Notes: generated from the sequence alone by a model not told the origin. A stretch of DNA of 64,000 nt from Pseudomaricurvus sp033283335 (GCA_033283335.1 JAWMQP010000002.1:248001-312000), one strand, 5' to 3'; positions 31,801 to 40,365 are shown, counted from the stretch's first letter. Numbers and translations are program-made.

Positions 31801-34053
31801 TGGCAGGTGGAGTTACATGAGCTACAAAGCAGAACTTCACGGCGTCTGCTGCGGACACGGACCAACAAGCTCGGCAGAGCCGAGATGTTGCGCTTGCAAC
31901 CACGTCTTAATGGTTATCATCTGAGTGGTGATGCGGATATCGAAGGGGAACTGGTGTTACGTTTGTTGAGCCCGGATGGCAAGGAAGCCATGCGCATGCA
32001 TCTCGACCCCACTCGTCCAGCTGAACTTGTCACGCTAACGGTGAATTTCGAGGTGTTGCGTGAGATTGGTTTTTACCCATCGAAGCTGCGACGGTCGACA
32101 AACAAGATTCAACAGCTGTGCGACCGATGGAAGAAGCGATTGCATAACAAAAATGATCAGCATGCCGAATCCGATCTGTGCCTGCAGGACCTGATGCTCG
32201 ACATCATGGGGGGGCTGGAAAATCCGAGGACACCGATGCAAAAGCAGGCTGCCAGGCTGTTGCGACTGACCAGCGAGGATACGAAGCCTCTAAAACAGGT
32301 ATCCGAGCTGGCACGCAAGACGCGTGCCTCGCTTAAGGATTGCCTGGGTGACGATTACCATGAATGTGATGGTGGTCTGAGCATTGAAGCAATGGGGGAG
32401 AAGCTGCTACACGACTGTAGTCGCTTCAGTAGCCTCAACAGCTTGTTCGACGACCCGGTGCCCGATCCCCTCGACGACCTGCCGGCAACCAGCCCGGGGC
32501 GTGGCATTGGTGTGCCTATCAACTGGGACAAGGTCTGTCTCGCGCGCTACAATCAGGACTTGCTTGATGATGGTGTACGCCAAGCTATGCAGCCATTCAT
32601 GCCTGATGGCCTTGTACTGGCGCAGCCCTCAATCAATTTAATTGAAATCTGGGATGGCAGCTTTCGCGGCGGTGATATTGTTCGCATGTCCGAGGTTCAC
32701 GACAAGTTGCTCAATATTCGGGTGTTGAAAGATCTGGGTGGCAACCTAAGCTTGGAAGATCGGGCCGTGGATATGGATGTCACCCTGGATGATGTTGCCT
32801 GTTTGATTGTTGAGGCTGATCAATCTGGGCGTCAGATTCTCGCAACAGATGTTTCGCCTGGGCAGAGAGTAATCCTGTACGGCTCCGGATTTGTCAGTGA
32901 GAAGGCACGCCTGCAGGTAGATTTTCGTCACTGGGAGTCGACATTGTCCGATGGGCGGCTGGTGCCCGACAGCAACGTGTTACCGGCCGATGGCTTTGTC
33001 AACCTGGAAGCCGGAGTATTCGGTAACCAGATACCGCTCACTGATGGTGCCGATTCTGAACACTATAACGGGGACAAAGTGATCTTTGAGTGGCCCGAGA
33101 CTGCGTCCAGAGAGGGTATATATCGTTTGAGGTTGTCGTTCGTCAACGAGTCGGAATACCCGAGCAAAATTACCCAGAATGATGACTGTTCGATTGTCGT
33201 CGATCACTCTGATGTCAAAACCCAGGAGATATTCTTCGTGGTGTTGCCGGCAGTCGAGCAGTCACCGTTGCGCGCTAAAATCGATGAAGTTGAATGTGTT
33301 AACCTGACGGATCCTGAATCAATTCTCGGGGTTCCATACCCAGACGACCTGTTATTGCTCGGCAGCGCACTGAAACATCGCATCATCTTTTCGAGCGACA
33401 GTAACCATTTTGAAGAAGAAATTATTCCATTGGTGCCTCGTGAAGACAGCATTCTGCTCACCAGTCCCGGAATATGGACAACAAATATGCGCCTGTTTCC
33501 AGAGAATCCGGGATTCGATCAGCTTGCACACTTCGAATCGGTGATTGCCAGTTTCGACCTGCTCGAGGTCGAAGGGGATTTAGACAAATTCATTGCGCAG
33601 CTGGTCTATCTCGCCGCACTGGTTGCCATGGCCATTATTGTAGCCGCGGTGATCACCGTGATCACCGCGGCGATAATTATAGCGCTGGTGGGCCTTGGCA
33701 TCATATCGCTGGGCACTGCGGAGATTATTGCGATGCCGATCGCAGCCGCATTCCTGGCTGCGGTATACGGGTTCATCTTTGGTGCCGCATTTACCGCGTT
33801 CCTGGCCTTACAGGACAGCCTGAATACCGTCGTCGATGGCTCAGATTCCATTGTCCAGGGGAATGTCCAGCTGGATGGTGGAAGACTGAATTACCGCTTG
33901 TCGCCAGTGCGATTTCATCGCTTGTTGTTCCCTCTTGATACGGGGGAAGTCGATGCCAGTGACGCGTTGGCCACATTGGAAGAAACTTTCGCCAACGATA
34001 TTCTCGGCGGTAGCTACAAGGTTTTATTCAACATCGAGACTGCCGGAGACTGA
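28837..34053 (+). CDS. giant multidomain metallophosphoesterase with C-terminal membrane segment
   Basis: A 1738-residue protein of unknown function. Residues 1-340 are helical and acidic. Residues 355-660 form a calcineurin-like phosphoesterase: D360/H362 in FSDIHRD, D408 in EIGDCEE, N455-H456-D457 in GNHDSY, H519/H521 in GHGHQ and H652-T-H654 in LGHTHNPHNQPY, so every metal-binding block is present. Residues about 970-1075 look like a transthyretin/carboxypeptidase-regulatory-like beta domain (PLAGWQVELHELQS), residues 1330-1480 resemble a TIG/IPT Ig-fold (SPGQRVILYGSGFVSEKARL). Residues 1589-1658 are a long hydrophobic alanine/isoleucine-rich stretch, enough for two or three membrane helices. 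No signal peptide. AGGGGA precedes the ATG. It stands alone; the architecture recalls large toxin- or effector-like proteins, but no delivery domain is visible. Confidence 0.8.
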   Translation: MSSRNHFRNLGPIEHLGNLIDSMVNNIEDDLQQALNDFEDLAQSILENDPDDFFTVNDSLLTLIEVAIESESDLAGLVPGAFDTWSEHLQENLNAIVDLFSRLYDMFSDQATVFRTLIEALTSTFDGFPELFHRLCKEVATQPTLYLDGLEKFLLPLFYAGLSVFGAEQGVQALIKVLTDSSSVLSNHVTCNDLGLLANDLPALQVNMLEAPTFRLPRAVWMMTAMFDAMRQASSYANLLPEPVDIPNPFLQTMLGPVVEVIAQAVSDYLNTIDSLLDALIERMLQRAENDFEIEWLVLQLARFTPVGILFVVVGSTYKLLTSPAPWLSLMLNPIEEDPDLQVLRLSAPSASNRYILFSDIHRDAVSDARPPYQFGSIDHFMPNRGQYLEVLKHYSAIPEYTIIEIGDCEELWFYRDFSLTPAEKLQEIVQTHQEIYALLRELHAQGRYVRIQGNHDSYLRQTETFAVLRDAIESDGAMPFEIFDFAIIEGVKSMQDVPFYLGLDSEPNSERKPMLLGHGHQWDFWNCEANNILGKMIVSAVVTPLDMLDDPLRDLAGLSHNGSPLVNFKQIIGDLPVFNSWQNYEPGVVRMDQIQHMDDQARRLTDDVMYSETLASLMGMLIPIAPGPGDVDCPLLNLDGRCLFNLMTLGHTHNPHNQPYWDLKVLPYVKEALVGLQDAIASATFGLFDVELGLVKSYYLNTGMTGWYEECIWAIDLGDESHNSGQPKLVNWTCNTRVDKPNHMDWELPHVPRDGRPIPGDRVEGTIRDWLAMLVDMVNTEKDKLIEALSHAPLEVVVREAVKTWKPVDFTFDFSNGAAGDTAGPFLFQVMLGVLAGRDGAFTIDIRLPPGLTKPLARALKAGTSGKRSKRDNLAAAIVSLAVVQEIGRTGLSLELGPQDDPDGHKACLGLLFVLAQMQQGNDRRFSIDLNASAGAIKASVNMKATRMPHLPSKPPKSLPVMRSPNLQRLGLMIEAQVAGLETPLAGWQVELHELQSRTSRRLLRTRTNKLGRAEMLRLQPRLNGYHLSGDADIEGELVLRLLSPDGKEAMRMHLDPTRPAELVTLTVNFEVLREIGFYPSKLRRSTNKIQQLCDRWKKRLHNKNDQHAESDLCLQDLMLDIMGGLENPRTPMQKQAARLLRLTSEDTKPLKQVSELARKTRASLKDCLGDDYHECDGGLSIEAMGEKLLHDCSRFSSLNSLFDDPVPDPLDDLPATSPGRGIGVPINWDKVCLARYNQDLLDDGVRQAMQPFMPDGLVLAQPSINLIEIWDGSFRGGDIVRMSEVHDKLLNIRVLKDLGGNLSLEDRAVDMDVTLDDVACLIVEADQSGRQILATDVSPGQRVILYGSGFVSEKARLQVDFRHWESTLSDGRLVPDSNVLPADGFVNLEAGVFGNQIPLTDGADSEHYNGDKVIFEWPETASREGIYRLRLSFVNESEYPSKITQNDDCSIVVDHSDVKTQEIFFVVLPAVEQSPLRAKIDEVECVNLTDPESILGVPYPDDLLLLGSALKHRIIFSSDSNHFEEEIIPLVPREDSILLTSPGIWTTNMRLFPENPGFDQLAHFESVIASFDLLEVEGDLDKFIAQLVYLAALVAMAIIVAAVITVITAAIIIALVGLGIISLGTAEIIAMPIAAAFLAAVYGFIFGAAFTAFLALQDSLNTVVDGSDSIVQGNVQLDGGRLNYRLSPVRFHRLLFPLDTGEVDASDALATLEETFANDILGGSYKVLFNIETAGD
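33643..33671. repeat. 29-bp near-perfect palindrome inside the giant gene
   Basis: Arms of 14 bp, GCCGCGGTGATCAC and its exact complement, surround one central base. The palindrome encodes AAVITVITAA inside the hydrophobic segment, so the protein is also mirror-like there (IIVAAVITVITAAIII). It could be chance from alternating GTG ATC ACC codons or a real DNA or RNA structure. Confidence 0.75.
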
Positions 34054-34361
34054 AATGCGAGCAAGAATCTCCAGGCCGATCACATCGACCTGTGAGTTGA
34101 CTTCATCCCCCAGAGCAGGGTCAGTGCCGCCAAGGGACACATTACCGCCGAACAAGTAATCCGATAGGGCGGCTACCAAAAACGGGCCTTTGCTGAGGGA
34201 GATCAGGCAGACCGTGGTCGCAAAGAATGCCCCGCTGCTCCTGGCGAGTTTTGACGCCGCTGACCAGAGGCCTATGAGGTTGGCCACTCTACTAGCGTTT
34301 TTAATAAAGTTGCTGGTTTAATAGAGTCGTCTTGGGGGAAGTTCGCGGATTTTTCGAGTGT
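34054..34361. other. gene-free gap between convergent genes
   Basis: About 308 bp between the giant gene and the symporter gene. An open frame on the minus strand (34287-34024) has no recognisable domain and overlaps the end of the giant gene, so I do not call it. No clear terminator hairpin is visible. Confidence 0.4.
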
Positions 34362-36176
34362 TTATAGAGCTTCCTGGGATCTTGTCTGCAGGGTTTCTAT
34401 TTTCATCTCAGCGAAATAGTCTTTCTCGGCCCGAGAAACACGTGGGCATAAGAGCACAATGGCAATTAGGTTTGGAATACAAGCCAGTCCCAAGGCCAGG
34501 TCAGAAAAGTTAATGATCAGATCCAGATTCACCACCCCGCCCAGAATGATGGAGCCCACATAGAGCCACTTGTAAGGCATCAACAAGCGACCGGACAGGT
34601 ACTGACTGCAGACCTCACCGTAGTAACTGCCAGCAAGAATACTGGTGTAGGCAAACAGCAATGCGGCCAACGGTACAAAAATGCTGCCAAAAGCGCCTAG
34701 CAATTGCTGAAAGGCTGCAGATGACAGCACGATACCATTGGCTTCGTTGACCCACTGAACGCGATCGACGAACACGGTCCCCTGACTGGCAGGTGTTAAT
34801 TCCAGTGTCAGCTGTTGATCTATGAGGGCCGGGTTGGTAGGCAACGGCATCAAAGCGGCCTGCCAATGATTGCCGGGTACAAGCTCTACGTCAGTGAGTA
34901 GTTGACCCTGCTGATCGAATATCTGAGCTTTCAGGTCGACATCGGCGTGCAGGCTAAAACGTAGGGCCGCAGGCAAGGCGCTTTCCGCAGTTTCCAGTGG
35001 TGGCAGGGAGAGAACCAAAGCCTTGCCGCTGGTCGAGGTCAGTACGGATTGGCCGTCAGTCAGCGTTTGAAGGGGATTCTCCGTGGCTGGGAACGTGTCC
35101 GTCAGGAGCCAGTCAGCCGAGCTTGTGTTGGCCGTGTCTTGGCGTTCAAAGCTCAGGCTTTGCAGTTGGGATGGTTGATAACGCTCACTGTCATAGAATC
35201 CGGCGATAAGAATAACCAGAGCCGTGGCAGTACAGACCACAACGGTATCGATAAAGGGCCCCAGGCTGGCCACGACACCCTGTCGCACCGGGTACTTTGA
35301 ATGGGCAGCGGCAAAGGCGATCGCCGCCGAGCCGGCGCCGACTTCGTTGGAAAACATGGCCCGGCGAATACCTATCATAATCACCGTGGCAATGGTTCCA
35401 CCGGTCGCGGCATCAAAGTTAAAGGCTTCGACAAAGATTAATCCCAGTGCCGCGGGAACCTTGTCGTAATTCATGACCAGAATGACGGCAACCCCGCACA
35501 AATACACCAGACACATGGCGGGGACGACTTTGCTGGCTACCTGGCCAATGCGATGGATGCCGCCAATCAACACCAGTCCGGAAAAAAACGCCAACACCAG
35601 TGCCGTCATCCAGGGCGCTATGGAGAATTGATCTTCAAGAATGGCAGTTGCCTGGTTGGCCTGAAACATATTCCAGGCCCCCAGAAAAGAAATGGATCCC
35701 AGTACCGCATAGGCCAGTGCCACGGGCTTCCATTTGGGCCCCAGGCCATTGGCCAGGTAATACATGGGGCCGCCGACCAGTGCTCCATTGCTGACACCTG
35801 CCTCCCGTGTCCGGTAAAGACTGCCGAGGGTGGCTTCAACAAATTTGAGTGACATGCCGAGAAAGGCCATCACCCACATCCAGAAGATAGCCCCGGGGCC
35901 ACCCAGGCTGATGGCGACGGCTACGCCGGCGATGTTGCCAATCCCTGTAGTGCTGGCGAGGGTTGTCGCTAGGGCCTGCAGGGTTGAGATGTCATTGGCT
36001 CCACTGCCTTCATCGTAGCGGCCGCGAATCAGTTGCCAGCAGTGAGGCAGGCTGCGGAGCTGAATAAAACCCAGGCGGACAGTGCAATAAATTCCTGCAA
36101 ACAGGCTCAGGCCGATGACCAGATAGCTCCAGATCCAGTCAGAGGCGCTGACCACCCATGCATTTATCCATTCCAT
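34362..36176 (-). CDS. sodium:alanine symporter family (AGCS) protein with large periplasmic insert
   Basis: A 604-residue AGCS-type amino-acid/sodium symporter, about 130 residues longer than usual. The core has the family motifs STTGIGNIAGVAVAISLGGPGAIFW and MFSNEVGAGSAAIAFAAA, and late helices GSIFVPLAALLFAYTSILAGSYYG and GGVVNLDLIINFSDLALG. Between helices near residues 335 and 475 lies a soluble insert (SERYQPSQLQSLSFERQ, LVLSLPPLETAESALPAALRFSLHADVDLKAQIF in pieces, ending WVNEANGIVL) that reads as a beta-sandwich on the periplasmic side. It is divergent from the XRE-cupin regulator of the dimethylglycine genes, so glycine, alanine, sarcosine or dimethylglycine uptake is plausible. Confidence 0.9.
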   Translation of the reverse strand: MEWINAWVVSASDWIWSYLVIGLSLFAGIYCTVRLGFIQLRSLPHCWQLIRGRYDEGSGANDISTLQALATTLASTTGIGNIAGVAVAISLGGPGAIFWMWVMAFLGMSLKFVEATLGSLYRTREAGVSNGALVGGPMYYLANGLGPKWKPVALAYAVLGSISFLGAWNMFQANQATAILEDQFSIAPWMTALVLAFFSGLVLIGGIHRIGQVASKVVPAMCLVYLCGVAVILVMNYDKVPAALGLIFVEAFNFDAATGGTIATVIMIGIRRAMFSNEVGAGSAAIAFAAAHSKYPVRQGVVASLGPFIDTVVVCTATALVILIAGFYDSERYQPSQLQSLSFERQDTANTSSADWLLTDTFPATENPLQTLTDGQSVLTSTSGKALVLSLPPLETAESALPAALRFSLHADVDLKAQIFDQQGQLLTDVELVPGNHWQAALMPLPTNPALIDQQLTLELTPASQGTVFVDRVQWVNEANGIVLSSAAFQQLLGAFGSIFVPLAALLFAYTSILAGSYYGEVCSQYLSGRLLMPYKWLYVGSIILGGVVNLDLIINFSDLALGLACIPNLIAIVLLCPRVSRAEKDYFAEMKIETLQTRSQEAL

Positions 36177-36263
36177 ATTACTACCACCCTTGTCTGGACT
36201 TGATGTTGCGTATTCCCCATTACCTTAAGGGCAAATATAAAAATCTCAATCTTTTTGTTGTAT

Positions 36264-36300
36264 ATGAATAAAATAGTAAATATATTCATATTCATGAATT
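36264..36300. promoter_or_regulatory. TATTCAT/ATGAATA operator cluster
   Basis: ATGAATA at 36264-36270, TATTCAT at 36283-36289 and 36289-36295, and the palindrome ATTCATGAAT at 36290-36299 crowd an AT-rich stretch between the AGCS gene and the XRE-cupin regulator. The repeated heptamer is a good candidate for the regulator's binding half-site, controlling both divergent units. Confidence 0.55.
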
Positions 36301-36401
36301 AAATTATTGTATTGGCTTGCTCTAGTGAAGTGCAGGGTTTTCAGTGATGCACTGGCATGACGCATAAAAGGCCAAATGATCGGGCGCCAGAGGAGAGATT
36401 G

Positions 36402-36992
36402 ATGAAAGAACAGACGGACTCTGATCGCGACAAGTTGTTACCCCTTGGGCAACAAATCCGTGATCTGCGCAAAGCCAAAGGTTTCAGTACCGCCAGGCTG
36501 GCCGAAGCCATTGGCAAGTCGGCGGGTTATATCAACAACATTGAGCGGGGCATGAGCGAAGCCACCTTATTGGTACTTAACCGCATCAGTGAAGCCCTCG
36601 GCGTTCAGGTGAGTTGGTTTTTCCAGGGCTTCGATATGGATGCCCCGGAGGAGGCAGGACTGGTGGTACGGCAGCGAAATCGACGGCAATTAAAACTGTC
36701 GGCGGCAGGCGTGTCAGAAGAGCTGTTGTCCCCGAATGTAACCAGCGATATACAGATGATTCGCACCACATTTGCGCCCGGCGCATCGACGGGTGAAGAA
36801 CCGGTTTCGACGGCAGCGGAAATGACCGGCATGCTGCTGTCGGGCGAATTGAGTTTGCAGGTGGGCGATCAAACGCTGGAGTTGAAAGCGGGTGACAGCT
36901 TTTTGATTCCAAAAGGCGAGCGCCGTCGTTGCCTGAATAACGGCAGTGAGGACTCCATTTCTATTTGGGTTATCAGCCCACCAATTTATTAA
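36402..36992 (+). CDS. XRE-cupin transcriptional regulator
   Basis: A 196-residue two-domain regulator. Residues 15-75 are a lambda-repressor-like helix-turn-helix (LGQQIRDLRKAKGFSTARLAEAIGKSAGYINNIERG); residues 120-195 are a cupin beta-barrel (EMTGMLLSGELSLQVGDQTLELKAGDSFLIPKGERRRCLNNG) that binds a small effector. This design is standard for regulators of amine, amino-acid and polyamine catabolism. AGGAGA precedes the ATG at 36402; an upstream ATG at 36357 lacks a site. It heads a transcription unit with the dehydrogenase 28 bp downstream. Confidence 0.92.
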   Translation: MKEQTDSDRDKLLPLGQQIRDLRKAKGFSTARLAEAIGKSAGYINNIERGMSEATLLVLNRISEALGVQVSWFFQGFDMDAPEEAGLVVRQRNRRQLKLSAAGVSEELLSPNVTSDIQMIRTTFAPGASTGEEPVSTAAEMTGMLLSGELSLQVGDQTLELKAGDSFLIPKGERRRCLNNGSEDSISIWVISPPIY

Positions 36993-37019
36993 TGTCGCAA
37001 TAGTGATGAGGTAGACACT

Positions 37020-39467
37020 ATGAGTAAAGCTCTTCCGTCAGAAGCGCAGGTTGTTATTGTGGGCGGCGGTATTATCGGCTGCAGCCTGGCCTACCACCTG
37101 ACCAAGCGCGGTTGTCGCGATGTGGTTCTGCTGGAACGGCGTCAGCTGACCTGTGGCACCACATGGCATGCTGCTGGACTGGTGGCGCAATTGCGTGCCA
37201 CAGAAAACATGACTCGACTGGCCCGGTATTCCCAGGAGCTTTATAAAACCCTGGAGGCGGAAACCGGACAGGCCACCGGTTTTCATCAATGCGGTGCGAT
37301 TACGGTGGCCAGCAATAAACACCGCTGGGAAGAGATTCGCCGGCAGGCGTCCATGGCCTCCTGTTTCGGGGTGGAAACCCACGAGCTGAGACCGCAACAA
37401 GCCCAGGAAATGTGGCCGTTGATGCAGGTTGATGACATCGTCGGTGCTTTTTACTTCCCGCAGGATTCCCGCACTAACCCCACCGACACTACCCAGGCGC
37501 TGGCCAAGGGGGCGCGTATGGGTGGGGCTCAAATTTTTGAAAACGTCAAGGTGACTGATATCTTGACGGAAAAAGGCCGGGCTGTGGGTGTGGTTACCGA
37601 GCAGGGCATCATCAAGGCCAAGACCGTAGTCAACTGCGCCGGCATGTGGGCGCGTGAATTGGGTAAAAAAGCCGGTTCCCGTGTGCCCCTGCACGCCGCG
37701 GAACACTATTACATGATTACCGAAACCCTCGAGGGTATGCATTCAAACCTGCCGGTACTGCGGGATATGGATAACTACGCCTATTACCGTGAGGAAACCG
37801 GTAAATTGATGCTGGGTTTGTTCGAGCCCGATGCCATGCCCTGGGGCCATGAAGGTATCCCCGAGCACTTTTTCTTTGACGATCTGCCCGCAGACTGGGA
37901 ACGGATTTTCCCCTTCCTGGAACAGGCCATGAAGCGGATTCCGGCGTTGGAGCACACCGGTATTCAACTGCTGTTCAACGGCCCGGAAAGCTTTACCCCG
38001 GATGATCGTTACTGGCTGGGTGAGTGTACGGAAGTCAAAGACTTGTTCATTGCCGCTGGTTTTAACTCGGTGGGTATTCAGTCCGCCGGCGGGGCGGGCA
38101 AGGTGCTGGCGGATTGGATTGTGGATGGCATCCAGCCGATGGATCTCTGGGATGTGCAAACCACTCGCATGATTTCATTCCAGAACTCCAGCAAATACCT
38201 GTTCGATAGAACCAAGGAATCCCTGGGTTTGCTGTACGAGATGCATTGGCCTTTCCGTCAATACAACACCGCCCGTGGTGCCCGCAAATCCATCCTGCAC
38301 GACAAATTGTTGGCTGCGGGGGCCTGTTTTGGTGAATTGGCGGGTTGGGAGCGGGCCAACTGGTACGCGCCTGCCGGAGAGAAAGCGGAATATGAGTACA
38401 GCTTTGGTCGGCAAAACTGGTTTAACTGGCAGGCGGACGAGCACAAGGCCGTGCGCGAGGGCGTCGGCCTGTTCGATCAAAGTTCCTTTTCCAAGTTCCT
38501 GGTGCAGGGCAAGGATGCCGAGAAGGTCCTTAACCGCATCTGCGCCAACAATGTGGCCGTGCCAGTGGGCAAGAGTGTCTATACCCAGTGGTTGAACACT
38601 AAGGGCACCATTGAAGCCGACCTGACCGTGACTCGGACGGAGCAAAATGCCTATCTGATTGTGACGGCACCGGCGACCCACACTCATGTGAATACCTGGC
38701 TGAAGCGCAACATTCCCGAAGACGCCCATGTGGTGTTGACCGATGTCACCTCGGGGCTGATGTGCATCAATATTCAGGGGCCCAAGTCCCGCGAGTTGCT
38801 GAATAAGGTGTGTGACAGCGATTTATCCAATGAGGCCTTCCCGTTTGCCACCCTGCAGGAGGTCGAAATTGGCTATGCCACGGTCAAAGCACTGCGCTTG
38901 ACCTACATGGGTGAACTTGGCTGGGAGCTGTATATCCCGACGGAATTTGCCCCCCATGTGTACGATCTGTTGGTGGAAGCCGGTCAGGAGCTGGGGTTAA
39001 AACACTGTGGCTACCACACGTTGCAAAGTCTGCGTATGGAAAAGGCCTATCGGGAATTTGGCCATGATCTTGGGGCAGATGAGACTCCGATTGAAGCTGG
39101 TTTAACCTTCGCCTGCGACTTCAACAAGCCGGATGGTTTTATTGGCAAGGAGGCCCTTCTGGCGCAAAAGGAAGCTGGGGTAACTAAGCGCCTGGTACAG
39201 TTTCTGTTGCAGGATCCGGAACCCCTGATGTACCACAATGAACCGATTTACCGAAATGGTGAGCTGGTGGGGTATACTTCGTCCGCAATGTACGGGCATA
39301 CGCTGGGTGCTTCGGTAGCCATGGGCTATGTCAATAAAAGCAGCGGGGTGGATGCGGATTACATCAACAACGGCAGCTATGAGATTGAAGTGGCTGGCAA
39401 ACGCTATCCGGCTAAAGCGTCTTTAAGACCGCTGTATGACCCGACGTCGGCGCGGGTGAAGGTTTAA
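37020..39467 (+). CDS. dimethylglycine/sarcosine dehydrogenase-like FAD oxidoreductase with GcvT domain
   Basis: An 815-residue enzyme. Residues 9-400 are a DAO-type FAD domain (VVIVGGGIIGCSLAYHLTKRG, then GTTWHAAGL with H50 at the covalent-FAD position of dimethylglycine dehydrogenase). Residues about 430-815 are a folate-binding aminomethyltransferase fold (FSKFLVQGKDAEKVLNRIC, TVTRTEQNAYLIV, TYMGELGWELYIPTEF, SLRMEKAYREFGHDLGADETPIEAGL). Such proteins oxidatively demethylate N-methylglycines and hand the methyl carbon to tetrahydrofolate as 5,10-methylene-THF. It lies between the XRE-cupin regulator and purU in one operon with 28- and 34-bp gaps, supporting a one-carbon role. Exact substrate (dimethylglycine, sarcosine or similar) not resolved. 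Confidence 0.92.
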   Translation: MSKALPSEAQVVIVGGGIIGCSLAYHLTKRGCRDVVLLERRQLTCGTTWHAAGLVAQLRATENMTRLARYSQELYKTLEAETGQATGFHQCGAITVASNKHRWEEIRRQASMASCFGVETHELRPQQAQEMWPLMQVDDIVGAFYFPQDSRTNPTDTTQALAKGARMGGAQIFENVKVTDILTEKGRAVGVVTEQGIIKAKTVVNCAGMWARELGKKAGSRVPLHAAEHYYMITETLEGMHSNLPVLRDMDNYAYYREETGKLMLGLFEPDAMPWGHEGIPEHFFFDDLPADWERIFPFLEQAMKRIPALEHTGIQLLFNGPESFTPDDRYWLGECTEVKDLFIAAGFNSVGIQSAGGAGKVLADWIVDGIQPMDLWDVQTTRMISFQNSSKYLFDRTKESLGLLYEMHWPFRQYNTARGARKSILHDKLLAAGACFGELAGWERANWYAPAGEKAEYEYSFGRQNWFNWQADEHKAVREGVGLFDQSSFSKFLVQGKDAEKVLNRICANNVAVPVGKSVYTQWLNTKGTIEADLTVTRTEQNAYLIVTAPATHTHVNTWLKRNIPEDAHVVLTDVTSGLMCINIQGPKSRELLNKVCDSDLSNEAFPFATLQEVEIGYATVKALRLTYMGELGWELYIPTEFAPHVYDLLVEAGQELGLKHCGYHTLQSLRMEKAYREFGHDLGADETPIEAGLTFACDFNKPDGFIGKEALLAQKEAGVTKRLVQFLLQDPEPLMYHNEPIYRNGELVGYTSSAMYGHTLGASVAMGYVNKSSGVDADYINNGSYEIEVAGKRYPAKASLRPLYDPTSARVKV

Positions 39468-39501
39468 CGGATTTTTAAGAGATTTTGGAGTAGACGTAAT
39501 C

Positions 39502-40365
39502 ATGAGTCAGCATCGTTTAGTGTTAACGCTCAGTTGTCCCGATCGTCATGGGATAGTGGCGGATGTGACCACCTTTTTGGCTGCCAATCACTACAACATC
39601 ACTGAGTCTTCGCAATTTGAAGATCGTCAGGAAACCCGCTTTTTTATGCGCACCGAGCTGATGGCGGCTAATGAAGAAGCCACGCCTTTGAACGATCTGC
39701 GGGAGGCGTTTGCTCAGCTGGCAGAACGCGATGGCATGACCTGGCAGCTACGCGATATGAGTATTAAGCCGAAGGTGATGCTGGCCGTATCACGCTGGGG
39801 GCACTGTTTGAATGCCTTACTGCACAAATGGAAAGAGGGCACTTTACCGGTCGAGATTGTGGCGGTGGTGTCCAACCATACCGATATGCGTGACCTGGTG
39901 GAGTGGTACAACGTACCTTTCCACTATTTGCCCATCACCAAAGACACGAAACCACAGCAGGAAGCTCAAATTCTGGCGTTGATGAATGAGAGCCAGGCCG
40001 AGTTCCTGGTGCTGGCGCGCTATATGCAAATCCTGTCCAACGACATGTGTGAGCAGCTGGCTGGCCGCGCTATCAATATTCACCACTCTTTCCTGCCGGG
40101 CTTTAAGGGGGCCAAACCCTATCATCAAGCCTACGAGCGTGGAGTTAAACTGATTGGCGCGACGGCGCACTTTGTGACTTCCGACCTGGACGAAGGCCCG
40201 ATCATCGAACAGGAAGTGGAGCGGGTATCCCACGCCAATGCTCCAGAAGAGCTGGTGGAAATCGGTCACGATATTGAAAGCGTGGTGCTTTACCGTGCGG
40301 TGCGCTGGCACGCTGAGCAGCGTGTGTTATTAAACGGCAGTCGCACTGTTGTATTCCGCCGGTAA
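39502..40365 (+). CDS. purU: formyltetrahydrofolate deformylase PurU
   Basis: A 287-residue enzyme with an N-terminal ACT domain (residues 1-80, LVLTLSCPDRHGIVADVTTFL) and a formyl-transferase-fold C-terminal domain. The catalytic block is INIHHSFLPGFKGAKPYHQA with TAHFVTSDLDEGPIIEQ, matching the N-H-D active-site triad of PurU. It hydrolyses 10-formyl-THF to THF and formate, preventing folate one-carbon overload; next to a THF-loading demethylase that is a sensible pairing. The gene sits 34 bp behind it and is followed closely by an M20 peptidase. Confidence 0.95.
   Translation: MSQHRLVLTLSCPDRHGIVADVTTFLAANHYNITESSQFEDRQETRFFMRTELMAANEEATPLNDLREAFAQLAERDGMTWQLRDMSIKPKVMLAVSRWGHCLNALLHKWKEGTLPVEIVAVVSNHTDMRDLVEWYNVPFHYLPITKDTKPQQEAQILALMNESQAEFLVLARYMQILSNDMCEQLAGRAINIHHSFLPGFKGAKPYHQAYERGVKLIGATAHFVTSDLDEGPIIEQEVERVSHANAPEELVEIGHDIESVVLYRAVRWHAEQRVLLNGSRTVVFRR

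Noticed and set aside
28837..34053. The giant gene as a modular adhesin or type I-secreted repeat protein.
   Set aside because: There is no signal peptide, no RTX-type repeats and no secretion operon beside it; the complete phosphoesterase motifs suggest an enzyme.
34024..34287. An 87-codon minus-strand open frame after the giant gene.
   Set aside because: No recognisable domain, no ribosome site, and it overlaps the end of the giant gene; probably a chance open frame.
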